Shown here piece by piece: positions 16,713 through 26,274 of a stretch of DNA of 64,000 nt; position 1 is the first letter of the stretch, and each line of letters begins with the position of its first letter. The translations under genes and the position numbers were made by a program. A model generated the notes under the pieces. The model had not been told where the DNA came from and ran no database searches. It saw only the letters and a program-made list of their open reading frames with translations. Source of the stretch: Bacteroides sp. CAG:770 (GTDB taxonomy: Bacteria; Bacteroidota; Bacteroidia; Bacteroidales; UBA932); NCBI GenBank assembly GCA_000435075.1, contig FR890611.1, forward strand, positions 9,972 to 73,971. Reading direction: 5' to 3'.

Positions 16713-18634
16713 TGAAGAAAAACCTACTCCTTATAGTGTCCGCTGTTGTGCTTTTGTGCATGACGCGGGCATTTGCGTATGCTGGGGAACCTGCTGACAG
16801 TACGTTGAGGTTCGCTTTTTTGACTGATACTCATCTCGCTGAGAATACTGGTGCGATAGAAGACCTCGCAGCCTGTCTGAAGGATGTAAACAGGAATGAC
16901 TCCCTTGATTTCGTCCTTTTCGGAGGTGACATTACCGATTTCGGAACCGACAAGGAAATCGCACTGGCCAAGAGCATGATGGATACCTTGAAATTCCCAT
17001 ATTATGTGGTTCAGGGCAATCATGATGCGAACTGGTCCGAGAGCGGATGCAATACCTTCCTGAAAGTCTTCGGATATGAGCATTTTGATTTCAAGGTGAA
17101 GGGGTGGCGTTTTCTTGGCTGCAACAGCGGCCCAGACATGAGGATGGCACCGGGACTCGTTCCCCGTGAGACGATGGAATGGCTCAAGTCACTGGATGAT
17201 GACGGGAAGGCCATTTTTATAAACCACTATCCGATGGACTCCTCGGTGCTGAATTACTTTGATGTCACGAGACAACTGAAGAAGGTCGGTGTCAGATTTC
17301 AGATAGGAGGACACTGGCATCAGAACATTGACAAGAATTATCAGGGTATTCCTGCGGTTCTCTGCCGTTCTACGCTTTCGGCGGGCAAGCGTCCCGGATA
17401 TAATATCGTGAGAATTACTCCGACACGTATAACATTCTCTGAAAGAAGGATTTATGGAGATACTGCGGTGGAGTTTGCCCCGTGGTATGTATATGAATTC
17501 CCTTTGTCTGCACCGGCTGACACTGTCCACTATGATGCGGACGGACTTCCTGACGACTATCCGTGGATGCGATACGATGTCAACAGCCGTTATCCTCAGG
17601 TGAAGGAGGAGTGGAAAAAGACGTTTGAGGCCAACATCGCGGCAGGTTTTGCCGTAAGTGGCGGCAAGGCATATTTCCCTCTGGCCTCAGGCGAGATGAA
17701 ATGTATCTCCCTAAAAGACGGTAAAGAGCTGTGGTCCAAGAAGTTCGGAGGAAAGATATATTCTACTCCTGCCGTGTCCGGCAATACTCTTGTTTTCGGA
17801 TGTACGGACGGAAATGTATATGCCGTAAAGACTTCCAACGGTGATGTCAAGTGGCAGTATAAGACTGCCAAGTCAGTATTGGCTTCACCTCTTGTCATGG
17901 ACGGAGTTGTCTATATCGGAGGTTCTGACAATGCATTCCGTGCATTGGACCTGAAAGACGGACGTGCCATCTGGACTTATGACGGAGTCGAAGGACATGC
18001 GATATCTACGCCTTATGGTGACAAGGACAGGGTAGTGTTCGGGACATGGGGCCGCAAACTCTATTCGCTTGATCCGAAGACCGGCAGGGAACAGTGGGTG
18101 TGGACTGTAAAGAAGAGTTCGAGGATGTATTCCCCCGCACATTGTGTCCCTGTATATGGTTCAGGCAGAATATTCGTGGCAGTACCGGACAGGAAGGTCT
18201 ATGCCATAGATGCAAGGACAGGAAATGAACTGTTCCGCGTGGACGGTGGACGTGATGCCATCGGTATCAGCCCCGACAGAAAGACAGTTTATTCCAAGGT
18301 CATGTTCGGAAGCGCCTATGCGTTTGCTTCCGATGTGCCGGCTCCGGCCCCGGGAAAGGAACTTGACTCTTCTGAAAAAATCTGGACAGTCAGGGACAGC
18401 CTCGGATATGATATCGGAACATCGGCATTGACAGTGGCCGGCGGGCTTCTTCTCATTCCTTCCGACAAGGGAAACATTGTCGCGCTGGACGCGGCCGACG
18501 GCTCTTTCAAATGGGCGCACAAAGTTTCATTGGCATTGGTCAATCCTTTGAAAATTATTGAGAAACGTGGCCGCATAAGCATCCTAGCCTCGACAATGGA
18601 CGGGACCGTGGAGTTATTGACACTGGAAAATTAA
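16709..18634 (+). CDS. Secreted calcineurin-like phosphoesterase fused to a PQQ-type beta-propeller
   Basis: 641 residues. Signal peptide about 1-25. The metallophosphoesterase domain (about 33-275) has all metal ligands in order: LTDTH (Asp40, His42), GGDITD (Asp74), GNHD (103-106), INHYP (His172) and GGHWH (200-204). From about 310 to the end there are repeated WxxxF-type blades (LKDGKELWSK, TSNGDVKWQY, LKDGRAIWTY, PKTGREQWVW, ARTGNELFRV), a PQQ or BamB-like propeller. The enzyme part probably hydrolyses a phosphomono- or diester outside the inner membrane; the propeller may bind protein or substrate. It overlaps batDE by ATGA, so it is likely translationally coupled. The substrate is unknown. 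Confidence 0.85.
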   Translation: MMKKNLLLIVSAVVLLCMTRAFAYAGEPADSTLRFAFLTDTHLAENTGAIEDLAACLKDVNRNDSLDFVLFGGDITDFGTDKEIALAKSMMDTLKFPYYVVQGNHDANWSESGCNTFLKVFGYEHFDFKVKGWRFLGCNSGPDMRMAPGLVPRETMEWLKSLDDDGKAIFINHYPMDSSVLNYFDVTRQLKKVGVRFQIGGHWHQNIDKNYQGIPAVLCRSTLSAGKRPGYNIVRITPTRITFSERRIYGDTAVEFAPWYVYEFPLSAPADTVHYDADGLPDDYPWMRYDVNSRYPQVKEEWKKTFEANIAAGFAVSGGKAYFPLASGEMKCISLKDGKELWSKKFGGKIYSTPAVSGNTLVFGCTDGNVYAVKTSNGDVKWQYKTAKSVLASPLVMDGVVYIGGSDNAFRALDLKDGRAIWTYDGVEGHAISTPYGDKDRVVFGTWGRKLYSLDPKTGREQWVWTVKKSSRMYSPAHCVPVYGSGRIFVAVPDRKVYAIDARTGNELFRVDGGRDAIGISPDRKTVYSKVMFGSAYAFASDVPAPAPGKELDSSEKIWTVRDSLGYDIGTSALTVAGGLLLIPSDKGNIVALDAADGSFKWAHKVSLALVNPLKIIEKRGRISILASTMDGTVELLTLEN

Positions 18635-18658
18635 CAACAAACCAACAAATAACTATGA

Positions 18659-18701
18659 AGTTGCTTTTAAGGATTACTTATAGCAACTTTTTTTATTTTT
18701 T
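18659..18701 (+). terminator. Terminator ending the moxR-bat operon
   Basis: AGTTGCT (18659-18665) pairs with AGCAACT (18682-18688), followed by a 14-base T-rich tract. Confidence 0.85.
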
Positions 18702-18761
18702 TCAAAACAGCTCTAAGGGTTTTTTGTCAGTTGTTGCGACTATATGACAGGAGAGTAACAA

Positions 18762-19316
18762 GTGGACACTATGATGCGCGACATATTGATGTCGATTTCT
18801 TTGGAGAATTCGCAGTACTCGTTCAGGCAGTTGTATGAACTGTATGGCGGGCTGGTGTATCGTTATGTCGGGCTGTATATACGCGACAGAGGAGCCGTGG
18901 ACGAGATTGTCTCGGATGTCTTTATGGCATTGTGGAACAACAGACGCTCTCTTCAGCAAATCAGCAATTTCCGGGGGTATGTGTACAGGATCGCAAAATT
19001 CAAGGCCGTGGACTATATAAGGAAGGATAAATCCAGGATGACCTTTTGCAATGACGATATGCTCGAGCTGTTCGCCGGTACGGAAACCAGTCAGGAAGAC
19101 GACTGCATATCTGATGAGATCGTGCGTGAACTCAACTCGGCCATCGAGACACTGCCTCCTAAATGCCGGATGGCGTTCAAGCTTGTCAGGGAGGACAAGA
19201 TGAAATACAAGGATGCCGCCGAACTTATGGATATATCTGTGAAGACACTGGAATCCCATATCCGGATAGCGATGAAGAAGATTTTCAGCGTTCTCGGTCA
19301 TTCAAAAAAACTATGA
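18762..19316 (+). CDS. ECF-type RNA polymerase sigma factor
   Basis: 184 residues from GTG 18762; ATG 18771 or 18774 are in-frame alternatives, and an AGGAG lies about 10 bp before the GTG. Sigma region 2 (about 20-85) includes the VDEIVSDVFMALWNNR helix and FRGYVYRIAKFKAVDYIR; region 4 (about 125-180) ends in LPPKCRMAFKLVREDKMKYKDAAELMDISVKTLESHI. This is the ECF subgroup that controls polysaccharide loci in Bacteroidota. The anti-sigma gene overlaps its stop and an STN-type SusC follows, so it should be activated when SusC meets its glycan. Confidence 0.95.
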   Translation: MDTMMRDILMSISLENSQYSFRQLYELYGGLVYRYVGLYIRDRGAVDEIVSDVFMALWNNRRSLQQISNFRGYVYRIAKFKAVDYIRKDKSRMTFCNDDMLELFAGTETSQEDDCISDEIVRELNSAIETLPPKCRMAFKLVREDKMKYKDAAELMDISVKTLESHIRIAMKKIFSVLGHSKKL

Positions 19317-20287
19317 TGGAAAACAGAAAAGACATAGAGACACTTGTCGCCGACTATCTCGCCGGCGAAGCTGATGCCGTGGAGATGAAGGCCGTGGAGG
19401 CATGGCTGGCCGAGAGCCCGGAGAATAGAGAATTATTCCGGAAGGTATCTGCATATTGGAATGCAGAAGTGACTTCGGCCGCCGACACCTCGCGTGGTTA
19501 TGTCCTGCTGGAAAAGAAACTTTCCAGCAACCGTCTTCGCTTCAGCCGCGCGGTGGGTTATGCGGCAGGCCTCGCCGCAGCTCTTGTAATCGGCATTTCG
19601 GCAGGAATGATGATGTCCGGCCGTAGCGGCCACATCACCGCTTATGTGACAGGGGACAGCATCTCGTCTTTCGTCCTGTCTGACGGTACGCGTGTCAAAC
19701 TGAACAAAAACAGCACATTGAGAGTTGCGAACGGATATGACCGCCGCTCCAGAAACGTGGAATTGGACGGGGAGGCATATTTTGATGTCGTCCACGACCC
19801 GTCGAAGAAATTCAACTTGAAAATGGGAGAGGTGGATGTCACTGTCCTAGGTACGGAGTTCAATGCTGTGAACAAGGCTGACGAGGGGTTTGTCTCTACG
19901 TCACTCGTAAGGGGCTCCGTGTTGTTCAGCACGCCGTCTCAGAAAATAAGGCTCTTTCCCGGGCGTATGGCTCGCTATGATGTGGGTCGTGACGAGGTGG
20001 AATTCTCGGCATTCGACAAGGACTCCACTACAGCGTGGACGGAAAATCTTATCCGTTATAAATCTGCCGACATCCGAGACCTTATACAGCGGCTCGCTGA
20101 TGAGAAAGGAGTCACGGCCTTGTTCCGAGGCGATGTTTTCTCCGGGGATGGACCCGTTTCCGGAACTTTGGAGGCTTCCGTGCCTTTTGAACAGATGTTG
20201 TCTGTCCTGCAGGTCCAGGTCAGCTTCGTGTGGGAGCGCAGCGGTAACGTCTATGTGATTTACCGCAGTAATGCAGAGTGCTTCTGA
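19313..20287 (+). CDS. FecR-type anti-sigma factor
   Basis: 324 residues from ATG 19313, which overlaps the sigma stop (ATGATGG); the frame is open further upstream only inside the sigma gene. An N-terminal cytoplasmic helical part (1-75, ETLVADYLAGEADAVEMKAVEAWL), one membrane helix (about 80-100), then the periplasmic FecR domain (about 110-210; DGTRVKLNKNSTLRV, VELDGEAYFDVVHD, VTVLGTEFNAV) and a C-terminal STN-interacting DUF4974 domain (about 240-320). It would hold the sigma factor inactive until contacted by the N-terminal domain of the downstream SusC. Confidence 0.95.
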   Translation: MMENRKDIETLVADYLAGEADAVEMKAVEAWLAESPENRELFRKVSAYWNAEVTSAADTSRGYVLLEKKLSSNRLRFSRAVGYAAGLAAALVIGISAGMMMSGRSGHITAYVTGDSISSFVLSDGTRVKLNKNSTLRVANGYDRRSRNVELDGEAYFDVVHDPSKKFNLKMGEVDVTVLGTEFNAVNKADEGFVSTSLVRGSVLFSTPSQKIRLFPGRMARYDVGRDEVEFSAFDKDSTTAWTENLIRYKSADIRDLIQRLADEKGVTALFRGDVFSGDGPVSGTLEASVPFEQMLSVLQVQVSFVWERSGNVYVIYRSNAECF

Positions 20288-20334
20288 GCCACAGTCTTCA
20301 AGAGAAATCTATAATCTACATAAATAATAACCGG

Positions 20335-23300
20335 ATGAAACAAAAATTGGTTACAAAAGGAAAGACGGGAGTGTCTGTTTCCCCGTCTTTGGACAATGTC
20401 CGTTTCAGGTTGATGGTATTCCTCGCCTCGGTATTGTCATTGTTATTCATCACTCAGGCGGAAATCATAGCCGCCGGTCAGGTGCAGAAGATCTCTGTCC
20501 ATACAAATGGGCATGAACCGCTGACCTCGGTCTTCAGGACGATCGAGAAAAGCAGCATCTATCTGTTCAACTATCAGGACAAGGATGTCGCCGGTATAAA
20601 GGTGTCTGTCTCCATCGACAATGCTACCGTCGAGGAGGTGATGGCCTCTGTTCTCAAAGGTACGGAACTCGCATGGCAGATAAAGGGCAAGAACATCATT
20701 GTCTCCGTATCCAGGCAGCAGGCTTCCGGTTCGAGACGTGAGGTCACGATTCGCGGAAAAGTAATTGACTCTGGCGGGCAGCCTATTCCGGGAGTGGGAG
20801 TGCTGGAACGGGACGGCAAGAACGGTACCGTGACTGACATTGACGGAAACTACTCGCTTCCAACGACGAAAGGGGTAGTCCTGATTTACAGTTGCATAGG
20901 CTATAAGGACTGCACAGCTGTGGTCGGCACTTCGGATGTCATCAACATGACTTTGAATGCAGAAGATATACAGCTTGACGAGGCAGTCGTGACGGCGCTC
21001 GGCATCCGCAAGTCCGAAAAAAGCCTCGGATACTCTATCCAGCAGGTCAATGCGGAGGCCTTCTCCAAGGTGAAGACGGACAACCCTCTCAACATGCTGA
21101 ATGGAAAGATCGCAGGTCTTACTCTGAACACCAGAGCGGCAATTCTCGAGGATCCTGCTGTGCATCTTCGCGGCGAGTCACCTATATATGTGGTGAACGG
21201 AACTCCAGTCAAGTACTATAGGGGCATATCCAACGATGATATCGAGAGCATCACCGTCCTGAAGGGACCTCAGGCGGCTGTCCTCTACGGCGCCAGAGGA
21301 GCCAACGGAGCGATTCTAATAACCACAAAGTCCGGAACTGCCGACAATAAGGATGTGGACGTCAATGTGAATTCATCCACGATGTTCACGGCCGGCTATC
21401 TTACCCTGCCTGATCAGCAGACGATTTATGGTACAGGTGAGTACGGACGCTATGCGTACAAGGACGGAAAAGGCGGCGGACTGTATGACGGTCTATGGAC
21501 CTGGGGCCCGAAGCTGGATCAGAAGGATCCGCAGTCGCCCAGCGGAATTTGGGAGACTGTCCAGTACAACAGCCCTATAGACCCTGAGACGGGCGAGCGT
21601 ATCCCGTTGCCTTTCGTCTCCCACAAGAACAACTTCAAGAACTTCCTTCAGGAAGGCCTTGTCACTGACAATAATGTCAGCGTGGCAAAGAAGTTCAACG
21701 GCGGTTCCTTCCGTGTCAGTCTTAACCAGATGTACAGACGTGGACAGACTCCTAATACCAATCTCAAGAAATTCGGTATCACGGCAGCCGCGAACTATGA
21801 CATAACAAAGAAGCTGCATATCAACATGAACATGATATACAGCTATACCTACTCGAAGAACCGCCCTTGGTCAGGATACGGAAACCAACACCCTTATTAC
21901 AACATTCTCGTGTATATGGGTACCAACAATGATATTCTCGACCTGAAAGACTACTGGGAGGAGGGACAGGTCGGCTATGCCCAGAGAAACTGGAATCATA
22001 CTTGGTTCAACAACCCATGGTTTGTGGCGTATGAATTCACCCGCCCATACAGTGAGCCGGAGCTTATCGCATCCGCATCGCTTGATTACGATATCATTGA
22101 CGGACTTAACTTCATGGTGAAGGTTGCGACTGACTCCAAGCATCAGAATCAGGAGGAATGCAAACCTTATGCATGGGTAGGCAATGATAACGGATGCTAT
22201 TCGGTATCAAGCGACAGGAACGTGGATGTGAACATAGATGCCATGCTCTCGTACAAGAAGAAATTCGGATGGTTCGATGTGGATGCCATGGTCGGAGCCT
22301 CCGTGTACGATTCAATGCGTAACTATCAGTGGGCTAGCACCGATGGCGGACTTCTCCAGCCGGACCTCTATAATGTCACCAATTCCACGAACTCGCCGAA
22401 GGTTACTACCACCATACAGAGACGGCGTATGGAAGGTGTCTTTGGAACAACTACATTCGGCGCTCTGAATGCCATTTTCCTGACATTCACCGGAAGAAAC
22501 GACTGGTCATCAACATTGAATCCGGATAACAACTCTTTCTTCTATCCGTCTGTCAGCCTCAGTGGTGTGATGACTTCACTGATAAATCTCCCGAAGGCAA
22601 TCTCCTTCTGGAAGGTCAGAGGCTCATGGGCAAAGGTCGGTTTTGATCAGAGTTCAGTATATCTGCTCGAAAATTCATACTCGTTCAATAAATATTGGGG
22701 CAACAATGCTTCCATGACACCTCCTACACTTGTGATAGACAAGGGAATCAAGCCTTACTTCACTAATTCTCTGGAGATCGGCACCGATATCCGCTTCTTC
22801 GATAACAGGCTGCGTCTGGATTTCAGCTATTACCGGACAAAGGATGAAGGCCAGATCCAGCAGGTGGACATCAACCAGTCCAGCGGATACAGCAAGTTGC
22901 TTACGAACGGCAATGACTACAGGAGAAAGGGCTATGAAGTCATTCTCGGCACTGTCCCTGTTCGCACCCGTGACTGGGAATGGAAAATGGACATGAACTG
23001 GTCATTGACGAGAAAGTATCTTGACAGGATCTATAACGGGGCATACACCTACAATAATCTCAAGGTGGGTGACAGGGCGGATGCCATCTATGCCCAGGTA
23101 TGGCAGCGTGACCCGGAAGGCAACTTCATCGTGTACGAGAACAACGGACGTCCGATTGAGGATCCTTACAAAAGAATAATCGGATATTCCGGCCCGGACT
23201 GGGAGTTCGGTATTTCGTCAAGCCTCCGCTGGCGCAAGTGGACAATGTCTTTCGACATCTCGGGACGTGTGGGCGGCGTTATCCGTTCAGACCTGAACTC

Positions 23301-23772
23301 CAGAATGATAGAGGCGGGAACTCACAAGAAGACAGCTGTTCCGGAGAGGGAACTTGACTGGACACAGAAACCGTCATTCATCCCATCCAATGCTGTTATC
23401 GTGACTGGAGGAGAAGTCACTTATGATGACCATGGGAATGTGGTCTCTGACACCAGGACATTCGCCCCGTCTTCAACTCCTGTCTATTTCAAGAGTTGGA
23501 TAGGCTATCTTGGAAAGCTGAACGGACCTTACACTCTTGGATATAACCTGTACAAGGCTGATTTCATCAAATTGAGGAATCTTTCGATCTCGTATGATTT
23601 CTCTTCATTGATAAAGAAAAACAAGGTGGTGAAAGGACTGGAGCTGTCACTTATCGGGAATAACCTCTTTATCTGGAAGAAGCTGGACAACGAGGATCCG
23701 GATGCGGCGTTCAAGACCTTCTCCTACCCGACAGAAAGGATGGTCGGCTTCAATCTCTCTGTCTCGTTGTAA
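20335..23772 (+). CDS. SusC/RagA-family TonB-dependent receptor with STN signalling domain
   Basis: 1145 residues from ATG 20335. After the signal segment (to about 50) there is an STN domain (about 55-130; KISVHTNGHEPLTSVFRTIE), a carboxypeptidase-regulatory-like domain (about 140-215; GKVIDSGGQPIPGVGVLE), the TonB plug (about 225-330; YVVNGTP, VLKGPQAAVLYGARGANGAILITTK) and a 22-strand barrel to the C-terminal aromatic end. It is the outer-membrane glycan importer; the STN domain is the part that contacts the FecR-type anti-sigma encoded just upstream. The paired SusD gene follows by 19 bp. The substrate cannot be read from the sequence. Confidence 0.95.
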   Translation: MKQKLVTKGKTGVSVSPSLDNVRFRLMVFLASVLSLLFITQAEIIAAGQVQKISVHTNGHEPLTSVFRTIEKSSIYLFNYQDKDVAGIKVSVSIDNATVEEVMASVLKGTELAWQIKGKNIIVSVSRQQASGSRREVTIRGKVIDSGGQPIPGVGVLERDGKNGTVTDIDGNYSLPTTKGVVLIYSCIGYKDCTAVVGTSDVINMTLNAEDIQLDEAVVTALGIRKSEKSLGYSIQQVNAEAFSKVKTDNPLNMLNGKIAGLTLNTRAAILEDPAVHLRGESPIYVVNGTPVKYYRGISNDDIESITVLKGPQAAVLYGARGANGAILITTKSGTADNKDVDVNVNSSTMFTAGYLTLPDQQTIYGTGEYGRYAYKDGKGGGLYDGLWTWGPKLDQKDPQSPSGIWETVQYNSPIDPETGERIPLPFVSHKNNFKNFLQEGLVTDNNVSVAKKFNGGSFRVSLNQMYRRGQTPNTNLKKFGITAAANYDITKKLHINMNMIYSYTYSKNRPWSGYGNQHPYYNILVYMGTNNDILDLKDYWEEGQVGYAQRNWNHTWFNNPWFVAYEFTRPYSEPELIASASLDYDIIDGLNFMVKVATDSKHQNQEECKPYAWVGNDNGCYSVSSDRNVDVNIDAMLSYKKKFGWFDVDAMVGASVYDSMRNYQWASTDGGLLQPDLYNVTNSTNSPKVTTTIQRRRMEGVFGTTTFGALNAIFLTFTGRNDWSSTLNPDNNSFFYPSVSLSGVMTSLINLPKAISFWKVRGSWAKVGFDQSSVYLLENSYSFNKYWGNNASMTPPTLVIDKGIKPYFTNSLEIGTDIRFFDNRLRLDFSYYRTKDEGQIQQVDINQSSGYSKLLTNGNDYRRKGYEVILGTVPVRTRDWEWKMDMNWSLTRKYLDRIYNGAYTYNNLKVGDRADAIYAQVWQRDPEGNFIVYENNGRPIEDPYKRIIGYSGPDWEFGISSSLRWRKWTMSFDISGRVGGVIRSDLNSRMIEAGTHKKTAVPERELDWTQKPSFIPSNAVIVTGGEVTYDDHGNVVSDTRTFAPSSTPVYFKSWIGYLGKLNGPYTLGYNLYKADFIKLRNLSISYDFSSLIKKNKVVKGLELSLIGNNLFIWKKLDNEDPDAAFKTFSYPTERMVGFNLSVSL

Positions 23773-23791
23773 TCTAAAAAGACATTTGGTT

Positions 23792-25354
23792 ATGAAAAAT
23801 ATAAAAGGCGGAATCCTGGGATTCGCACTGATTGGACTGATGACCATGATGGCATCATCCTGCGACTATACTCTCTCGGAGGTCAGCAAGGATGTGAACA
23901 GGCCTACACAGGTTCATCCTAAAAACATATTGACAACACTGGACATCAATACGTTCGGTATCGAGTACTACGGCATTGAGCCATACCGTCTCATATGGAT
24001 GTTCGACTATCGCGGCGGAGGCGGACATTTCAACTTCCTGCGCCGCAACTTCTCCGGTGAATACCAGCGTATTGCCTGGTGCTACGACATGAGGAAAGAG
24101 GCTGAACGTGTGGGAGATGAGAGATACTACTATCTTGCTTCGTTCTTCAGGGCATGGTGGATGTTCACTGTCACGCGCCTGTTCGGTGATGTCCCTTATA
24201 CGGAGGCGGGAACAGGGCGACAGGGCAGTCCGAACTACTACCCTTCCTATGACAAGCAGGAGGATATCATTGCCGGCATCCTGAACGAGCTTGCAGAGGC
24301 TAACGAGAAGCTCGCACAGTATGATGCCACCTCCGTTGACGGTGACATCATCTATGGCGGGAACATACACAGCTGGCGCAAGCTTATCAACACCCTGCGT
24401 CTGCGCGTCCTTATAAACTGCACGTCTGTGGATTCGATCCATGGCCGAACCCCGAAGGACATGTTTGCTGAAATCGTCAATGACCCCGACGGCAACCCTC
24501 TGATGGAGAAGTTGTCCGACAGTGCGATACGTGACGAGGAAGACAATACAAGCAACTATGCCTACTACAATAACAACAACTTCGTGTCTTCATACCGTAT
24601 ATCCAGATATGTCGTGGAGCTCATGAAGAAGAGGAAGGATACAAGGCTTATGCAGATTGCCGAGGTCATGATGAAATACGAGGGTAACTCCTCCATCGAT
24701 GTCAATGATTTCGCCAACTATAACGGTGTCATTCCTAACCCTGGAGCCAAAAGCTACAACAACAGCGTGGAAATGAATAACGGCAGCCAGTCCAGACTCA
24801 AGGGGAAGTGGTATCAGGAGCCTAAGGGACCGTCAGCCATGAATATCAGCTACCCTGAGCTGGAGTTCATTCTTGCCGAGGCTTCTCTCAGGGGATGGAT
24901 TTCAGGCGATGCGCAGACCTACTACAATGCCGGTATCACAGCAGCATGCGAGTTCCAGGGCATCGGCTCTGCGGCCATAAAGGCTTATCAGGAAAATGCG
25001 GATGTCAAGCTTGTCGGCACACCTACGCGGATGCTTGGGAAGATTATTACGGAGAAGTATCTTAATTTCTTCATGCAGGGAGCTTTGGAGCCTTATTTCG
25101 AGCTGAGGAGAACCGGGTATCCTGATTATTCGGAATTCCTGGAGAGGAACATTGACAATCTCTATAACGATGGCTATCTTCCTCTGAGGTATTGCTATCC
25201 TCAGGCGGAAATCGATAACAATAACAGCAACGTGACCGAGGCCATAAAGCGTCTTGACGAGGGTGATGACAGGAATTCCAGAATGTGGCTTATTTCCGGA
25301 ACAGACCCTCTCTTTAATCCGGATCCTTTCCCGTTCAGAAACAAGAACCAGTAA
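23792..25354 (+). CDS. SusD/RagB-family glycan-binding lipoprotein
   Basis: 520 residues from ATG 23792. Lipoprotein signal with lipobox ASSC near Cys20. SusD hallmarks: the TPR-like helices around YYLASFFRAWWMFTVTRLFGDVPYTEA (about 105-135), KLINTLRLRVLINCTS (about 190-210), and the C-terminal SYPELEFILAEASLRGW and RMLGKIITEKYLNFF-GALEPYFELRRTGYP segments. It forms the lid on the SusC barrel and delivers glycan to it. Directly after susC (19 bp), before the split phosphatase-family gene. Confidence 0.95.
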   Translation: MKNIKGGILGFALIGLMTMMASSCDYTLSEVSKDVNRPTQVHPKNILTTLDINTFGIEYYGIEPYRLIWMFDYRGGGGHFNFLRRNFSGEYQRIAWCYDMRKEAERVGDERYYYLASFFRAWWMFTVTRLFGDVPYTEAGTGRQGSPNYYPSYDKQEDIIAGILNELAEANEKLAQYDATSVDGDIIYGGNIHSWRKLINTLRLRVLINCTSVDSIHGRTPKDMFAEIVNDPDGNPLMEKLSDSAIRDEEDNTSNYAYYNNNNFVSSYRISRYVVELMKKRKDTRLMQIAEVMMKYEGNSSIDVNDFANYNGVIPNPGAKSYNNSVEMNNGSQSRLKGKWYQEPKGPSAMNISYPELEFILAEASLRGWISGDAQTYYNAGITAACEFQGIGSAAIKAYQENADVKLVGTPTRMLGKIITEKYLNFFMQGALEPYFELRRTGYPDYSEFLERNIDNLYNDGYLPLRYCYPQAEIDNNNSNVTEAIKRLDEGDDRNSRMWLISGTDPLFNPDPFPFRNKNQ

Positions 25355-25372
25355 TATAAACGAGACATTATT

Positions 25373-26269
25373 ATGAAACTGTTTAACAAGATATGTGTTC
25401 CGGCGGCGCTGACGCTCGCGATGGCTGCGGCTGTCTCCTGCTCGGACAACGATGACGAGAACGCCGGATGGACGGAGCTGATAAAGGTGGCTACGTACAA
25501 CATCCAGTATGATAATCAATCCGTGGAAGCTGGAAAATGGGACAACAGAAAGGACCTGATGCAGAAGATGCTGAAAGACTGCGACTTCGACATCTTCGGT
25601 GTGCAGGAGCCATACAAGTCCCAGATCGATGACATTGTCTCATGGTTTCCTGAATACGGGTGGGTAGGTGCGAGCATATCCGGCGAGTCGGAGAAGGAGC
25701 GTGTCCACTATAACCCGATATTCTACAGGAAAGACCGTTTCACTGTGTTGGACAACGGTATGTTCTGGTACTCCGAAACCCCTGACGTTGTCAATTCCAA
25801 GGGATGGGACTCCTATTCTGTGAGAATGTGCAACTGGGTGAAATTCAAGGATAACAGAAATGGAAAGATTTTCTTCCATTTCAATTCACATTTCGACCAT
25901 AAAGGTGAGACAGCCCGTCTGGAGAGCGCCAAGCTTCTGGTCTCCAAGGTCAAGGAAATTGCAGCTGATTACCCCTCATTCTGCACTGGGGACTATAATA
26001 CTGATCAGACCTCTGCTCCGTACCAGATAATAATCATGTCTGACCTGATGGACAGCTACAGCAAGGCGCAGTAACGTTCAGGGGACGGAGTCCGTTCCTA
26101 TAACGGCTATAGTCAGGCCACAGCCACTTCTTCCAGCTCACGCATTGACCATATATTCGTGAGCCGTGGAACGAAGGTATATACTTGGAGTCTCCTCTGC
26201 AAGAGTTATGACGGAAAATTCGCTTCCGACCACAACCCTATAGTCATACAATGGTCGCTGCATAGATAA
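25373..26269 (+). pseudogene. Endonuclease/exonuclease/phosphatase-family lipoprotein, split by an in-frame TAA
   Basis: The frame from ATG 25373 encodes a lipoprotein signal (AAVSC) and a normal EEP start: ATYNIQYDN, FGVQEP, HFNSHFDHKGETAR and CTGDYNTD. TAA at 26072-26074 stops it after 233 residues. The same frame then runs on to 26269 with the conserved EEP ending, SSRIDHIFVSRG and FASDHNPIVIQW, which holds the catalytic Asp-His pair. With the stop read through it is 298 codons, a normal family length. So one base change, real or an assembly error, splits an otherwise intact gene. EEP enzymes cleave phosphoesters of sugars, lipids or nucleic acids. It sits 18 bp after susD and just before the BACON/DUF5689 gene. 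Confidence 0.85.
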
Positions 26270-26274
26270 TAAAT

